64,000 bases of DNA from the NCBI RefSeq assembly GCF_016807805.1, contig NZ_CP063362.1, forward strand, positions 496,001 through 560,000. Direction: 5' to 3'. Of the stretch, positions 1 through 10,707 are shown in pieces. Under the pieces are notes generated by a model. The model saw nothing but the letters and a program-made list of their open reading frames with translations, made no database searches and was not told where the DNA came from. The DNA is from Xanthobacter dioxanivorans. Lineage in GTDB: Bacteria; Pseudomonadota; Alphaproteobacteria; Rhizobiales; Xanthobacteraceae. The position numbers were made by a program, and so were the translations under genes. Within the stretch, counting starts at the first letter, position 1. Every line of letters begins with the position of its first letter.

Positions 1-307
1 CGCGGTGACGTCGCTGGCGCCGAACGCGCTGGAGCCGAGCTGGCCGCCCGTCGCCACCACCCTGCCGGGCTACGACATCACCGCCTGGTTCGCCGTGGTC
101 GGCCCCGCCGGCGTGCCGGCGGACGTGGTGAACAAGATCCACGCCGACATCAGCCGGGTGCTGGCCGCCCCCGAAATGACGGAGAAGTTCGGCGCCATCG
201 GCCTCGTGCCGCAGGCCATGGGGCCGGTGCAGCTCAAGGCCTTCATCGCCGACGAGATCGTCACGTGGCGGCGCCTTGTCAAGGAAGCCAATATCGAGCC
301 CCAGTGA
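1..307 (+). CDS. Bug/TctC-family tripartite tricarboxylate transporter binding protein (3' part)
   Basis: The window opens inside this gene; about the last 100 codons are present and the start lies outside. The C-terminal lobe has the family pattern: a 'W.AVVGPAGVPADVVNKIHADI' type stretch, then 'LAAPEMTEKFGAIGLVPQ', and a helix ending in 'WRRLVKEANIEPQ'. In this family such proteins are periplasmic solute receptors, often for carboxylates or aromatic acids, and are commonly encoded apart from their TctAB permease. It ends 25 bases before the SDR gene at 333 on the same strand, so the two are probably co-transcribed, which suggests that the ligand feeds an oxidoreductase step. The ligand cannot be read from this fragment. 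Confidence 0.85.
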   Translation, partial: AVTSLAPNALEPSWPPVATTLPGYDITAWFAVVGPAGVPADVVNKIHADISRVLAAPEMTEKFGAIGLVPQAMGPVQLKAFIADEIVTWRRLVKEANIEPQ

Positions 308-332
308 GGGGCGCCCCGGAAAGAGAAAAACC

Positions 333-1079
333 ATGAGCAAGGTGATGCTGGTGACCGGCGCCAGCCGGGGCATCGGGGCGCAGATCGCGCTGCTCGCCGC
401 GCGGCAGGGCTGGAGCGTCGGCGTGAACTACCACCGCAGTGCCGACGCCGCGCTGGAACTGGTGCGCGAGATCGGCGCGGACGGCGGGCGGGCGGTGGCG
501 CTGGCCGCCAATGTGAGCCGCCCGGAGGAGGTCGAGCGCATGTTTGCCGAGCTCGACCAGGCGTTCGGCCGGGTCGGCGCCCTCATCAACAACGCCGGCG
601 TGCTGGCGAGCTTCCGCCTTGCCGATGCGGCGCCGGGGCAGCTGGAAGAGGTGTTCAGGGCCAACGTCTTCAGCGCCTATTATTGCGCGCGGGAAGCGAT
701 CCGGCGCATGTCCACCCGGCACGGCGGGCCGGGGGGCGCCATCCTCAACATGTCGTCCGTGGCATCGCGGCTGGGCGGGCTCGGCGGCGGCACCGCCTAT
801 GCCGGCTCGAAGGGCGCGATCGATTCCTTAACGCTGGCGCTGGCCAAGGAGGTGGGCGGCGAAGGCATCCGCGTGAACGCGCTGCGGCCGGGCCTGATCG
901 AGACAGAGATCCATTCCGTGCATGGCGGCCTCGACCAGATGCGCGCGCTGGCGCGGCAGTCCGTGCCCCTCGGACGGTCGGGCACGGCGCAGGAGGTGGC
1001 GGAGGTCGCCCTGTGGGCCGTGTCGGAGGGCGCCTCCTATGTCCACGGCACCTGCATCGACGTCGCCGGCGGACGATGA
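333..1079 (+). CDS. SDR-family NAD(P)-dependent oxidoreductase
   Basis: A 248-residue classical short-chain dehydrogenase/reductase. Visible are the N-terminal Rossmann motif VTGASRGIG (about residues 7-15), the NNAG motif of strand 4, the catalytic Ser in 'NMSSVAS', and the YAGSK catalytic Tyr/Lys pair. The C-terminus 'DVAGGR' is typical. I chose the ATG at 333, preceded by a GGAAAGAG ribosome site, over an in-frame codon 57 bases upstream that lies inside the preceding gene. Sequence closest in style to 3-oxoacyl-ACP reductase/sugar-dehydrogenase SDRs, but the substrate is not determinable. It follows the binding protein at 1-307 closely and probably shares its operon. Confidence 0.85.
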   Translation: MSKVMLVTGASRGIGAQIALLAARQGWSVGVNYHRSADAALELVREIGADGGRAVALAANVSRPEEVERMFAELDQAFGRVGALINNAGVLASFRLADAAPGQLEEVFRANVFSAYYCAREAIRRMSTRHGGPGGAILNMSSVASRLGGLGGGTAYAGSKGAIDSLTLALAKEVGGEGIRVNALRPGLIETEIHSVHGGLDQMRALARQSVPLGRSGTAQEVAEVALWAVSEGASYVHGTCIDVAGGR

Positions 1080-1447
1080 GAGCGGCGGCCTGCCACATGC
1101 GCCGCGCTCACTGTTCAACCGCAATTGCAAGGGCGTCGATCCCGCCACGGTGACCACCCCGCTGTCGTGCCGCTGATGATTGACATCTCGGCCGTCGAGA
1201 GCCGGCGCCGCGCAATGAGCGTTGCGACCGGTTGCAACGGCCTCCGGACCGAAGCATCCCCCGAGCCGCGGCTCTTCGGGGGTGCGCGGCGCTACCGGTC
1301 ATCATCATCGCCTGCAATTTCGGCCGCAGGCTGAAGACCCTCGAGGGTCCGCGCGTCGCCGCCGTTTGGCCTTGGACGCGGGTATTGGTCCAGGGCCCGC
1401 CCCCCGTGAGTTGAATTCGCTGCGGTGGAGCCTTATGCGTGGACGTC
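1080..1447. other. Intergenic stretch, no gene recognised
   Basis: About 370 bases between the SDR stop and the YgiQ start. Open frames across it have no recognisable motif and no good start. It presumably carries the promoter of the downstream gene, but I could not identify convincing -35/-10 boxes, a terminator or a structured RNA. Confidence 0.4.
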
Positions 1448-3481
<2,034 letters not shown>

Positions 3482-3530
3482 ACGGTCGGCGCCGGCAGGC
3501 GGCGTGCCCCGCCCTGCCCCGCACCAACAC

Positions 3531-4877
3531 TTACTCGGCGGATGGCATGGCCTCGCGCTGCATGACAGCGGCGAAAAATCCATCGGTGTCGTGGCGCGCG
3601 GGCGTCAGCGACAGGTAGTCCGGATGGGCCGAAAAGGTCAGCTGCGGCGCAGCCTCGCGCAGCGGCACGACCTGAAAGGCGGGATGCGCCGCGAGGAAGG
3701 CGGCCGCCTGCTCCTCGTTTTCCTCGGGCAGCATGGAGCATGTGGCGTAGACGAGCCGTCCGCCGGGCTTCACGAGCCGCGCCGCGCTCGCAAGAATACG
3801 GGCCTGCAGCGGCAGGAGATGATCAAGCCCGGCGCCCAGCGGGCGCCAGCGCGCATCCGGATTGCGCCGCCACGTTCCGGTGCCGCTGCAGGGTGCATCG
3901 ACCAGCACGCGATCGAAACTGCCCTTGTGACGTTTCACCCAGCGATCCGTTTCGCCGGCCAGGGGCCTGGTCTCGATATTGTGGAGGCCCGCACGCCGGA
4001 AACGCTCGGCGGCCCGCTTCAGGCGGCCCTCCAGGACGTCGCAGGCCATGACGTGGCCCTTGTTGGCCATCTGCGCGGCAATGGCCAGCGTCTTGCCGCC
4101 CGCTCCGGCGCAGAAATCGACCACGCGTTCGCCCGGCCGCGCGTCCACCAGCATGGCGACAAGCTGCGAGCCCTCGTCCTGAATCTCGACCTCGCCGCTT
4201 TTCAGCATGGGCAGGCTGGCCAAGGAGGGACGCTCCTTCACCCGAATGCCGTAAGGCGCCATGGGCGCCGCCTCGGCCGGAAGGCCGAGATCGCGCAGCC
4301 CGCGCAGCATGACCTCGCGCGTGGACTTGAGCGGATTGACACGCAGATCGAGCGGGGCCGCGGTCAGAAGCGCAGCCATCTCGCGCCCGAACGCGTCATG
4401 GAAACGGCGCCGCAATGGCTCGACCGCCCAGGATGGACATTCAAAGCGCACCTCATCGGGCATGGCTGGATGGTCCATGGGGCAGCCCTGCAATTTGACC
4501 AGCAGCGCACGCTCGTGATCCCTCAACACCGCAGGCGCGAATTTTCCACCGTTGAACAGGCCATGGACCTGATCCGGCGTCTTGCCCCCATCGAGCGCGA
4601 GCCATGCCAGGAGCCGGTTGCGCGGCACGTCGGGCCGGCCGTGCTTCGCCAACCACCAGCCCAGCCGGGCGTGATGTCGCAGCAGCGCATAGAGCAAATT
4701 GGAGATTTGGCCCCGATCCTTGTCGCCGATATGGCGGCGGGACCGAAACCACGCCGAGACGACTGCATCGGCGGGACGTGCGACACGATCGACGTCATGC
4801 ATCAGATCGAGAGTGGCTTGCAGACGGGCGGCGGGGGTCACTTCGAGACGATCAGGCTGGAAAAAGCGCGGCACCAT
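3531..4877 (-). CDS. RsmB/NOP2-family RNA (cytosine-5)-methyltransferase
   Basis: A 448-residue protein matching the RsmB/Sun family: an N-terminal NusB-like helical region (roughly residues 1-140) followed by a SAM-dependent methyltransferase domain. Motif I is 'VVDFCAGAGGKT', motif IV is 'DAPCSGTGTWRRNPD' with its Cys near residue 327, and motif VI is 'YATCSMLPEEN' with the catalytic Cys near residue 379. The two cysteines are those used for covalent catalysis and product release in m5C RNA methyltransferases. The expected role is methylation of 16S rRNA, acting in the cytoplasm, although alphaproteobacteria often carry several paralogues and the target base here is inferred. It is transcribed towards YgiQ and has no obvious operon partner. 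Confidence 0.9.
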   Translation of the reverse strand: MVPRFFQPDRLEVTPAARLQATLDLMHDVDRVARPADAVVSAWFRSRRHIGDKDRGQISNLLYALLRHHARLGWWLAKHGRPDVPRNRLLAWLALDGGKTPDQVHGLFNGGKFAPAVLRDHERALLVKLQGCPMDHPAMPDEVRFECPSWAVEPLRRRFHDAFGREMAALLTAAPLDLRVNPLKSTREVMLRGLRDLGLPAEAAPMAPYGIRVKERPSLASLPMLKSGEVEIQDEGSQLVAMLVDARPGERVVDFCAGAGGKTLAIAAQMANKGHVMACDVLEGRLKRAAERFRRAGLHNIETRPLAGETDRWVKRHKGSFDRVLVDAPCSGTGTWRRNPDARWRPLGAGLDHLLPLQARILASAARLVKPGGRLVYATCSMLPEENEEQAAAFLAAHPAFQVVPLREAAPQLTFSAHPDYLSLTPARHDTDGFFAAVMQREAMPSAE

Positions 4878-5095
4878 AGACGACGGCGCCGCCGCTGACT
4901 ATTGATTCGCATGTCCCTCCGGGCTGATCCCGTTTGGACGCCGCCGCGTGAGAATTTCCCCGCGCCGCGATCAGGCGCAACCGCATCGCCGAGAGCCGTT
5001 CTGGAACGGGTAGAGGCATTGCGTGCGGGGTTTCGAGGGGATTCAAGCTGCGGATGTGGACGCAGGAGCAGCCCGGCCGCGGCGCTGACGCCGTT

Positions 5096-5683
5096 CTAGC
5101 CCTGGAAGCCACCGGCCTTGAGGTAATCGTCTTCCTCCGGAGTTGTGAAGCGACCGAGCATCAGATTGCGGTGCGGGAAGCGGCCGAAGCGGCGGATGAT
5201 GTCGCGATGGCCTTCGGCGTGGGACAGCCACGGCTGGCCCAGCCGCGCGTTCAGCGCCACGGAGAAATCCTGGTCGGCCAGATGCTCCGAATGGGCAAAG
5301 GGCAAGCAGAAGAACAGACGCAGATCGGCCTCGACGTGCGGCATGTGTCCGGCTTCTTCTGCCTGCCGCGCGTAGTGCCGGGCGAGCGGATCGGTCGCAT
5401 ACATGTGGCCCGTGCCGCGGAAAGCGTTGCGGGGGAATTGATCGGCCAGGATCAGGAGCGCGAGCGCGCCGTCCGGCGTTGCCATCCAGTCGTCATGCCG
5501 ACGTGCGGCGACCTCCATGTGAAGATCGATAAATCGGTCGCGAAAGGCAACGTCGAAGCGCGCGTCCTTGACGAACCATTTTGCCGACGCGCCGCGCCAG
5601 AAGGCGACAACATCCCCCGACCGGCTGCCCGCCGGTTTGACGCGCGCGGGCTGCGAAAGGATGCAGGCCCGTTGCCGGTTCAT
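5096..5683 (-). CDS. DUF924 family protein
   Basis: A 195-residue helical protein with the conserved DUF924 features: 'VVAFWRGASAKWFVKD' near the N-terminus, 'ALALLILADQFPRNAFRGTG' in the middle and 'RFGRFPHRNLMLGR' near the C-terminus. The family resembles tetratricopeptide-like helical folds and has no established biochemical activity. The gene lies 12 bases downstream of the LtrA gene on the same strand, so the two are likely co-transcribed. A 218-base gap separates it from the methyltransferase start; I see no gene there. Confidence 0.88.
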   Translation of the reverse strand: MNRQRACILSQPARVKPAGSRSGDVVAFWRGASAKWFVKDARFDVAFRDRFIDLHMEVAARRHDDWMATPDGALALLILADQFPRNAFRGTGHMYATDPLARHYARQAEEAGHMPHVEADLRLFFCLPFAHSEHLADQDFSVALNARLGQPWLSHAEGHRDIIRRFGRFPHRNLMLGRFTTPEEDDYLKAGGFQG

Positions 5684-5695
5684 GCCGTCGGCTTC

Positions 5696-6910
5696 TCAGT
5701 GCGCCGTCGGCCGGACGGCCGAGAGCCGCCGCTTGCGCAGCATCCGGCCCTCCCAGAAGCCGACGGCGAGCATGATGAGCGTCGTCAGCCAGCCCATGGC
5801 GAGCAGGTCGACGGCGGATGCGACAGGGATCAGGAGCAGCAGCGCCGCCACGCCCGCCATATGGGATGCCGGCAGCACGCCGTAGACGGCCTTCTTGTAG
5901 ACGGCGCTTCCGAGCAGATAGATCGCCGGCCCGATCGATAGGACTAGGGCATAAGGCGTCTTCAGCGGATCATGCGGATGCGCCAGCACCAGATCGTTGC
6001 CGACGGCCGTGGCGATGATCCCAGCGACCAGAATGGCGTGGATGTAGTGGAAATACGCCCCCATCCGGCCGGGATCGTCGGAATGGGTAATGGCGTCGGT
6101 GGCATCCTTGCTCGATGTGCCGAAATAGAGCCACCACATGGCGAGCGTGCCCAGGAACGTCGCGAGCAGCGCCGAGAGGATCGGAACATCCCAGCTCCCC
6201 GCCCGCGCCATGGTGGCGCCGGTCGCCAGCAGGGTCTCGCCAAGGGCGACGATCACGAAGAGCTGGCAGCGTTCGGCCAGATGCCCGCCCTCGATCGTCC
6301 AGTCGCTGGTTTTCGAGCGGCCGAGCCCCGGCAGGGGAAAGCCAAACATCGGCGAGACATATTCGCAAGCGATCGCGACCGCCCACAGGGCCATGCGGAC
6401 TTCATGCTCGACGAAGGCCCCAGCGATCCAGAAAGCGGCGGCGATGGAAACCCAGCCGAGCATGCGCCGGTAGTTGGCAGCAAGCGGATGATCCGAACCC
6501 AGCTCCCAGACAATGTAGGCGGTGCGCCCCACCTGGATCGCGGCATAGGCGAGGGCGAAAACCAGCCCGCGCTCGCCGAAGGCGCCGGGGATCGCCGAGG
6601 CCATGACGAGGCCCGCCAGCATTACGGCGAAGATCATGCCGCGGATGCGCGGCGTCTCGGGATCGAACCAGTTGGTGACCCAGCAGGTATATTGCCAGCC
6701 GAGCCAAACCGCGAACCAGAGGATCAGCGTCTCGATGACGCCCGTCAGATTGAGGTTGGTCAGCAGTTCATGGCTGAGCTGCGTCACCGCGAAGACATAG
6801 ACGAGGTCGAAGAACAGCTCCTCGAAGGTGACGCGTGCATGATGTCCGTCGCGGCGACGAAGCAGCGGGTGATGGCCTGAGATCGTGTCGGCCGCGGAGC
6901 TGTCGGTCAT
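5696..6910 (-). CDS. ltrA: Low temperature requirement protein A (LtrA) family membrane protein
   Basis: A 404-residue, very hydrophobic protein with about ten to twelve predicted transmembrane helices. The N-terminal signature 'RVTFEELFFDLVYVFAVTQLS' is diagnostic for the bacterial LtrA family, as are 'ERCQLFVIVALGETLL' and 'HAILVAGIIATAVGNDLV'. LtrA was named from a Listeria mutant unable to grow in the cold; the molecular function of the family is not established. It is followed by the DUF924 gene 12 bases downstream and preceded by a small membrane protein gene ending 15 bases upstream, so the three genes probably form one unit. Confidence 0.9.
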   Translation of the reverse strand: MTDSSAADTISGHHPLLRRRDGHHARVTFEELFFDLVYVFAVTQLSHELLTNLNLTGVIETLILWFAVWLGWQYTCWVTNWFDPETPRIRGMIFAVMLAGLVMASAIPGAFGERGLVFALAYAAIQVGRTAYIVWELGSDHPLAANYRRMLGWVSIAAAFWIAGAFVEHEVRMALWAVAIACEYVSPMFGFPLPGLGRSKTSDWTIEGGHLAERCQLFVIVALGETLLATGATMARAGSWDVPILSALLATFLGTLAMWWLYFGTSSKDATDAITHSDDPGRMGAYFHYIHAILVAGIIATAVGNDLVLAHPHDPLKTPYALVLSIGPAIYLLGSAVYKKAVYGVLPASHMAGVAALLLLIPVASAVDLLAMGWLTTLIMLAVGFWEGRMLRKRRLSAVRPTAH

Positions 6911-6925
6911 GGGCGTTCCAGCGTG

Positions 6926-7195
6926 TCAGGAGCGGGCGAATTGCCAGATGGCGATGGCCGCGACCGCAGCCGGCACGGCGAAGACCACCAGCAGGATGGG
7001 CAGTTCTTGCGCCACGGTGTAGCCGGCCCTGTTGACGCCGACCCAGAGGTTGGCGACCGACACGATGAGCCAGACAGGGATGAAGACCTTGGCGGCCGTG
7101 GCGAGAGCCGGCGTCGTGCCGCCCCAGAGCTGGCCGAACAGCACGAAGACGCAGAGCAGGACGATGCCCCCCGCGATGACCATCAGCATGTGCAT
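6926..7195 (-). CDS. Small three-helix membrane protein, unknown function
   Basis: An 89-residue protein made of three hydrophobic segments (about residues 4-22, 36-52 and 63-83) separated by short polar loops, one containing 'NLWVGVNRAGYTVAQELP'. I do not recognise a characterised family. It sits between the aldehyde dehydrogenase and LtrA, each on the same strand with gaps of 9 and 15 bases, which supports it as a real gene within a run of co-directional genes. It is expected to lie in the inner membrane. Confidence 0.72.
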   Translation of the reverse strand: MHMLMVIAGGIVLLCVFVLFGQLWGGTTPALATAAKVFIPVWLIVSVANLWVGVNRAGYTVAQELPILLVVFAVPAAVAAIAIWQFARS

Positions 7196-7204
7196 GACGC
7201 CCCC

Positions 7205-8581
7205 TTATGAAAACACGCTCAGGTTCTTGGCGATGTCCTTGCCGGCATAGGGCGGGAAAACATCGAGCTCGAGATCGGGATTGCCGATCAGCATGGCCTT
7301 GGTGTTGCTGAGCGCGTCGAATCCAGCCTTGCCGTAATATTTGCCCATGCCGCTGTTGCCGACGCCGCCGAAAGGCAGGCTGTCGATCCAGCAGTGCAGG
7401 TTGGTCTGGTTGATACAGCCGCCGCCAAAGGAGAGCGATCCCAGCACGAAGTCGATCATCGCCGAATCCTTGCTGAAGATGTAGGCGGCGAGCGGCTTCG
7501 GCTTGCGCTTGATGACTGTCACCATCTCCTTGAGGTCGCCATACGGCATGACCGGCAGCACCGGGCCGAACACCTCCTGCTGCAGCGCCGGATCGTCCCA
7601 GGTCGAGGGATAGAGCAGCGTCGGCTCGATGTAACGTGCCTTGACGTCATAGCGCCCGCCATGGACGACTTTTTCCGGCAGGATATAGGAGGCGACCCGC
7701 TCGGCGTCGTGCTCGCTGATCATCCGCGCAAAGTCCGGGCTCTGGCTCGGGTCCTCGCCATACATCTTGACGAGCGATGCCTTGAGCTTCGCGATGAAGC
7801 CATCCGCGACACTTTCATGGACGTAGACATAGCCCGGCGCGATGCACCATTGGCCCGAGATGGCATTATGGCCCCAAGCGATGCGGTCGGCGGCGATGTC
7901 GAGGTTGGCGGTCGCATCGACAATGGTCGGGTTCTGCCCGCCGAGTTCAAGGATGACGGGCGTCAAATTCTCGGCCGCGGCGCGCATCACCACCTTGCCG
8001 ACGGCCGACGAGCCGGTGAAGAAGATGAAGTCGAAGGGCAATGCCAGGAGCTCGCCGATCTCCTCGCGCCCGCCGGTGACGACGGCAACGTTCTCCGGCG
8101 CGAAATATTGCGGGATCAACGTGGCAAACAGCGCTGCCGTTGCGGGCGTCGTGTTGGCGGGCTTGAGGATCACCGGGTTGCCGGCGGCCAGCGCCGCGAT
8201 GGCAGGGTCGAGCAGCAGCAGGATCGGCGCGTTGAACGGGCCGATCACCAGCATCACGCCATAGGGCTCCTTGTAGATAACGCCCCTATTGCCGGTTTCC
8301 TCCAACCCCCTGGGGAGGTCGACGGGCTGCGGCGCCATCAGCGCCTTCAGGTTCTCGCGATAATATTTGATCACGCCGGTTGGCACGGTGATCTCGAAGA
8401 GCTGCTCGAAGGGCGGCTTCCCGAAGTCCCGGTAGAGTGCGGCGCAGAACGCATCCTTGTTGTCGGCGAGCATCCGCTCCATGCGGTCGAGCTGGTCGAT
8501 CCGCCAGTCATGGCTTTTGGTCGCGTCGCTCAGGAAATGCTCCCGCTGCACGTCGAACAGAGCCTGGAATCGGTTGGTCAT
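7205..8581 (-). CDS. Aldehyde dehydrogenase, coniferyl-aldehyde-dehydrogenase-like
   Basis: A 458-residue NAD(P)-dependent aldehyde dehydrogenase. It has the cofactor region 'VLVIGPFNAPI... NPVILKPA', the catalytic Glu in 'ILELGGQNP', and the catalytic Cys in 'GQWCIAPGYVYV'. The short N-terminus, absence of an oligomerisation extension beyond the core, and C-terminal 'FGGVGNSGMGKYYGK' place it with the class-3/coniferyl aldehyde dehydrogenase group, which oxidises aromatic or aliphatic aldehydes to acids. The ATG at 8581 was chosen over an in-frame codon 39 bases upstream because homology starts with 'FDVQREHF'. An SDR gene lies upstream, separated by a strong terminator hairpin. The real substrate is unknown. 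Confidence 0.88.
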   Translation of the reverse strand: MTNRFQALFDVQREHFLSDATKSHDWRIDQLDRMERMLADNKDAFCAALYRDFGKPPFEQLFEITVPTGVIKYYRENLKALMAPQPVDLPRGLEETGNRGVIYKEPYGVMLVIGPFNAPILLLLDPAIAALAAGNPVILKPANTTPATAALFATLIPQYFAPENVAVVTGGREEIGELLALPFDFIFFTGSSAVGKVVMRAAAENLTPVILELGGQNPTIVDATANLDIAADRIAWGHNAISGQWCIAPGYVYVHESVADGFIAKLKASLVKMYGEDPSQSPDFARMISEHDAERVASYILPEKVVHGGRYDVKARYIEPTLLYPSTWDDPALQQEVFGPVLPVMPYGDLKEMVTVIKRKPKPLAAYIFSKDSAMIDFVLGSLSFGGGCINQTNLHCWIDSLPFGGVGNSGMGKYYGKAGFDALSNTKAMLIGNPDLELDVFPPYAGKDIAKNLSVFS

Positions 8582-8632
8582 GACGAAACTCCCGGTGCGG
8601 CGACGCGACGTTGGCTCCATCGAAACAACGTC

Positions 8633-8672
8633 TGAAAAACAGAAGCGGCCGGGGCCCGGCCCCGGCCGCTTC
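8633..8672 (-). terminator. Rho-independent terminator after the SDR gene
   Basis: A perfect 13-bp stem, GAAGCGGCCGGGG (8642-8654) pairing with CCCCGGCCGCTTC (8660-8672), around a 5-base loop. Read on the minus strand the stem is followed by TGTTTTTC, a U-tract. It begins only a few bases after the SDR stop codon, so transcription from the SDR promoter should largely end before the aldehyde dehydrogenase gene. Confidence 0.82.
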
Positions 8673-8677
8673 CCGGG

Positions 8678-9451
8678 TTACTTCGTCGTGTAGCCGCCGT
8701 TGACGAGAATGGTCTGGCCGGTCATCCACCAGCCCTCCGAGACGAGGAAGCGGATGAAGGGGACGATGTCCTCGATGTCGGTCAGGCCGGTCTTGGAGAA
8801 GTTCGACAGCGCCGCCGCGGTCTTGTGATAGGCGACTGCATCGGCGCCCTCGGCGGGGTAGAAAAAGGGGGTATCCATCGGGCCGGGGCCGATCGCCGTC
8901 ACCGAGATGCCGCGCGCGCCGAACTCCTTCGACGCCGCGCGGGTGAAATGTTCGACCGGGGCCTTGGTGCCGGCATAGGCAGCGTAGAAGGGCGTGAACG
9001 CGCCAAGCAGCGACGTCACGACGCTGCAGATCTTGCCCTTGTCGTTGAGGTGCTTTCCGGATTCCTTGATGAAGAAGAAAGCACTCTTCGAGTTCACCGC
9101 CGTCATCTCGTCATATTCAGCTTCCGAGATCTCGACCATCGGCTTCTTCAGCACTTTGCCGACCGTGTTGATGGCGATATCGATGCCACCCAACGCCGCC
9201 TTGGCGTCAGTGAACAGTTTTTCGGTCGCTCCGGCTGTGGTGAGGTCGGCCTGGAAGGCGAAGGCGTCCGCCCCCGCCGCCTTGATCGCCGCCACGGTCT
9301 CGTCGGCGGCCGGCTTTGTGACGCCGGTGTTGTAGTGGACGGCAATCGCCTTCGCGCCCTGCGCGGCGAGATCGCGCGCGATCAGCCCGCCGAGGTTCTT
9401 CGCGCCGCCGGCGATGAGAACGGTTTTTCCCCTGATGCTGTGATCGGTCAT
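8678..9451 (-). CDS. SDR-family oxidoreductase
   Basis: A 257-residue short-chain dehydrogenase with cofactor motif 'VLIAGGAKNLGG' (variant of TGxxxGIG, with Ala-Gly-Gly replacing Thr-Gly), 'INTVGK' in place of NNAG, and active site 'YAAYAGTKA' carrying the Tyr/Lys pair. The C-terminal 'MTGQTILVNGGYTTK' is standard. The ATG at 9451 precedes 'TDHSIRGKTVLIAGG' and is preferred to an upstream in-frame start because of homology length. It is divergent from the LysR gene that starts about 140 bases away, which probably controls it. Substrate unknown. Confidence 0.87.
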   Translation of the reverse strand: MTDHSIRGKTVLIAGGAKNLGGLIARDLAAQGAKAIAVHYNTGVTKPAADETVAAIKAAGADAFAFQADLTTAGATEKLFTDAKAALGGIDIAINTVGKVLKKPMVEISEAEYDEMTAVNSKSAFFFIKESGKHLNDKGKICSVVTSLLGAFTPFYAAYAGTKAPVEHFTRAASKEFGARGISVTAIGPGPMDTPFFYPAEGADAVAYHKTAAALSNFSKTGLTDIEDIVPFIRFLVSEGWWMTGQTILVNGGYTTK

Positions 9452-9590
9452 CGGCGTTGGCCTCCTTGCCCGGCGGCCACCCACGGGACCGCTTCATGCG
9501 GCACACCATATCGTCTATAGATTTCTCATAAATCCGCTCATTTTGACATCACCTGTCAGAAATGACGGACAATCAACCGAGCTGGCGCCC

Positions 9591-10490
9591 GTGGACCGTA
9601 TCGACCTTTTCCGCACCTTCACCCGCGTTGTCGAATGCGCGAGCTTTACCCGCGCCGCCGACACCCTCGGGCTGCCGCGTTCGTCCGTATCGGCCGCTGT
9701 GATCGATCTCGAAGCACGGGTCGGAGCCCGCCTGCTTCACCGCACCACCCGGAAGGTCTCCCCGACCCAGGACGGCGCCGCCTTCTATGAGCGCTGCTTG
9801 CGCCTGATCGCCGATGTGGAGGAGACCGAGGGGTTGTTCCGGCAGACGTCGGTCGGACCGAGCGGTAGCCTGCGCATCGACGTGCCGGGCCGGATCGGGA
9901 GACTGATCATCGCGCCGGCGCTGCCGGAATTCCTCGCCCGCCATCCCCAACTCGACATCGAGCTGCGTGTCACCGATCGGGCGGTGAACCTCGTGGAGGA
10001 GAGCGTCGATTGCGTGCTGCGGGTCGGACCGCTGAGCGATTCAGGTCTCATCGCCCGCAAGATCGGCGACCTCCCGCTGATCAATGTCGCCAGCCCCGGC
10101 TATCTCGCCCGACATGGCACACCGGGCACGCCGGGCGATCTCGGTGGGCATCTGGCCGTCAATTATGCCTCGCCTTCCACGGGTCGCGTCGAGGATTGGG
10201 AATGGGTGGAGGACAGCGAGGTCCGGATGCTGCCGATGCGCGCCCGCGTTACCGTCAACAGCGCCGAAGCTTATATCGCCTGTTGTCTTGCCGATCTCGG
10301 CCTCATCCAGATCCCAGCTTATGACGTCAAACGCCACCTCGCCGCAGGCGAACTCGTCGAGGTCATGCCCGGGCACCGGGCTGCGGCCATGCCGATGACG
10401 CTGCTCTATCCGCACCGTCAGCATCTGTCTCGCAGGCTTCAGGCCTTTGCCGATTGGCTGGAGCAGCTCCTGAAACGGGAAATTCTCTAG
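9591..10490 (+). CDS. LysR-family transcriptional regulator
   Basis: A 299-residue LysR-type regulator: N-terminal winged helix 'DLFRTFTRVVECASFTRAAD ' region with 'LPRSSVSAAVIDLEARVGAR' as recognition helix and 'LLHRTTRKVSPTQDG', then the substrate-binding domain. The pattern is that of the CrgA/DsdC-like group with 'LRIDVPGRIGRLIIAPALPEF'. I prefer the GTG at 9591, which gives a normal N-terminus; an in-frame TTG at 9543 is the alternative. It is divergently oriented to the SDR gene at 8678-9451, the classical arrangement of LysR with its target, and the roughly 140-base spacer is AT-rich. The inducer is unknown. Confidence 0.88.
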   Translation: MDRIDLFRTFTRVVECASFTRAADTLGLPRSSVSAAVIDLEARVGARLLHRTTRKVSPTQDGAAFYERCLRLIADVEETEGLFRQTSVGPSGSLRIDVPGRIGRLIIAPALPEFLARHPQLDIELRVTDRAVNLVEESVDCVLRVGPLSDSGLIARKIGDLPLINVASPGYLARHGTPGTPGDLGGHLAVNYASPSTGRVEDWEWVEDSEVRMLPMRARVTVNSAEAYIACCLADLGLIQIPAYDVKRHLAAGELVEVMPGHRAAAMPMTLLYPHRQHLSRRLQAFADWLEQLLKREIL

Positions 10491-10707
10491 GAAAGCGGCA
10501 GGCCGAACGGCCAACTTGCTGCGGAGTAGGTTCTCGGCCATCAACCCGGGCTATGGCGCTCCCCTCTCCGTTGCCGGGAGGTGTCCGTGCTGACGCCATT
10601 GCCGCGGCTCATCGGCCTGCTGGTGGCGCTGCCCGTGGTGGGGCACGGCACCTGGCCCCCGAAGCATCGCCTTCCGCATCCCGCCGCCGTGATCGGCACC
10701 GACGGGA

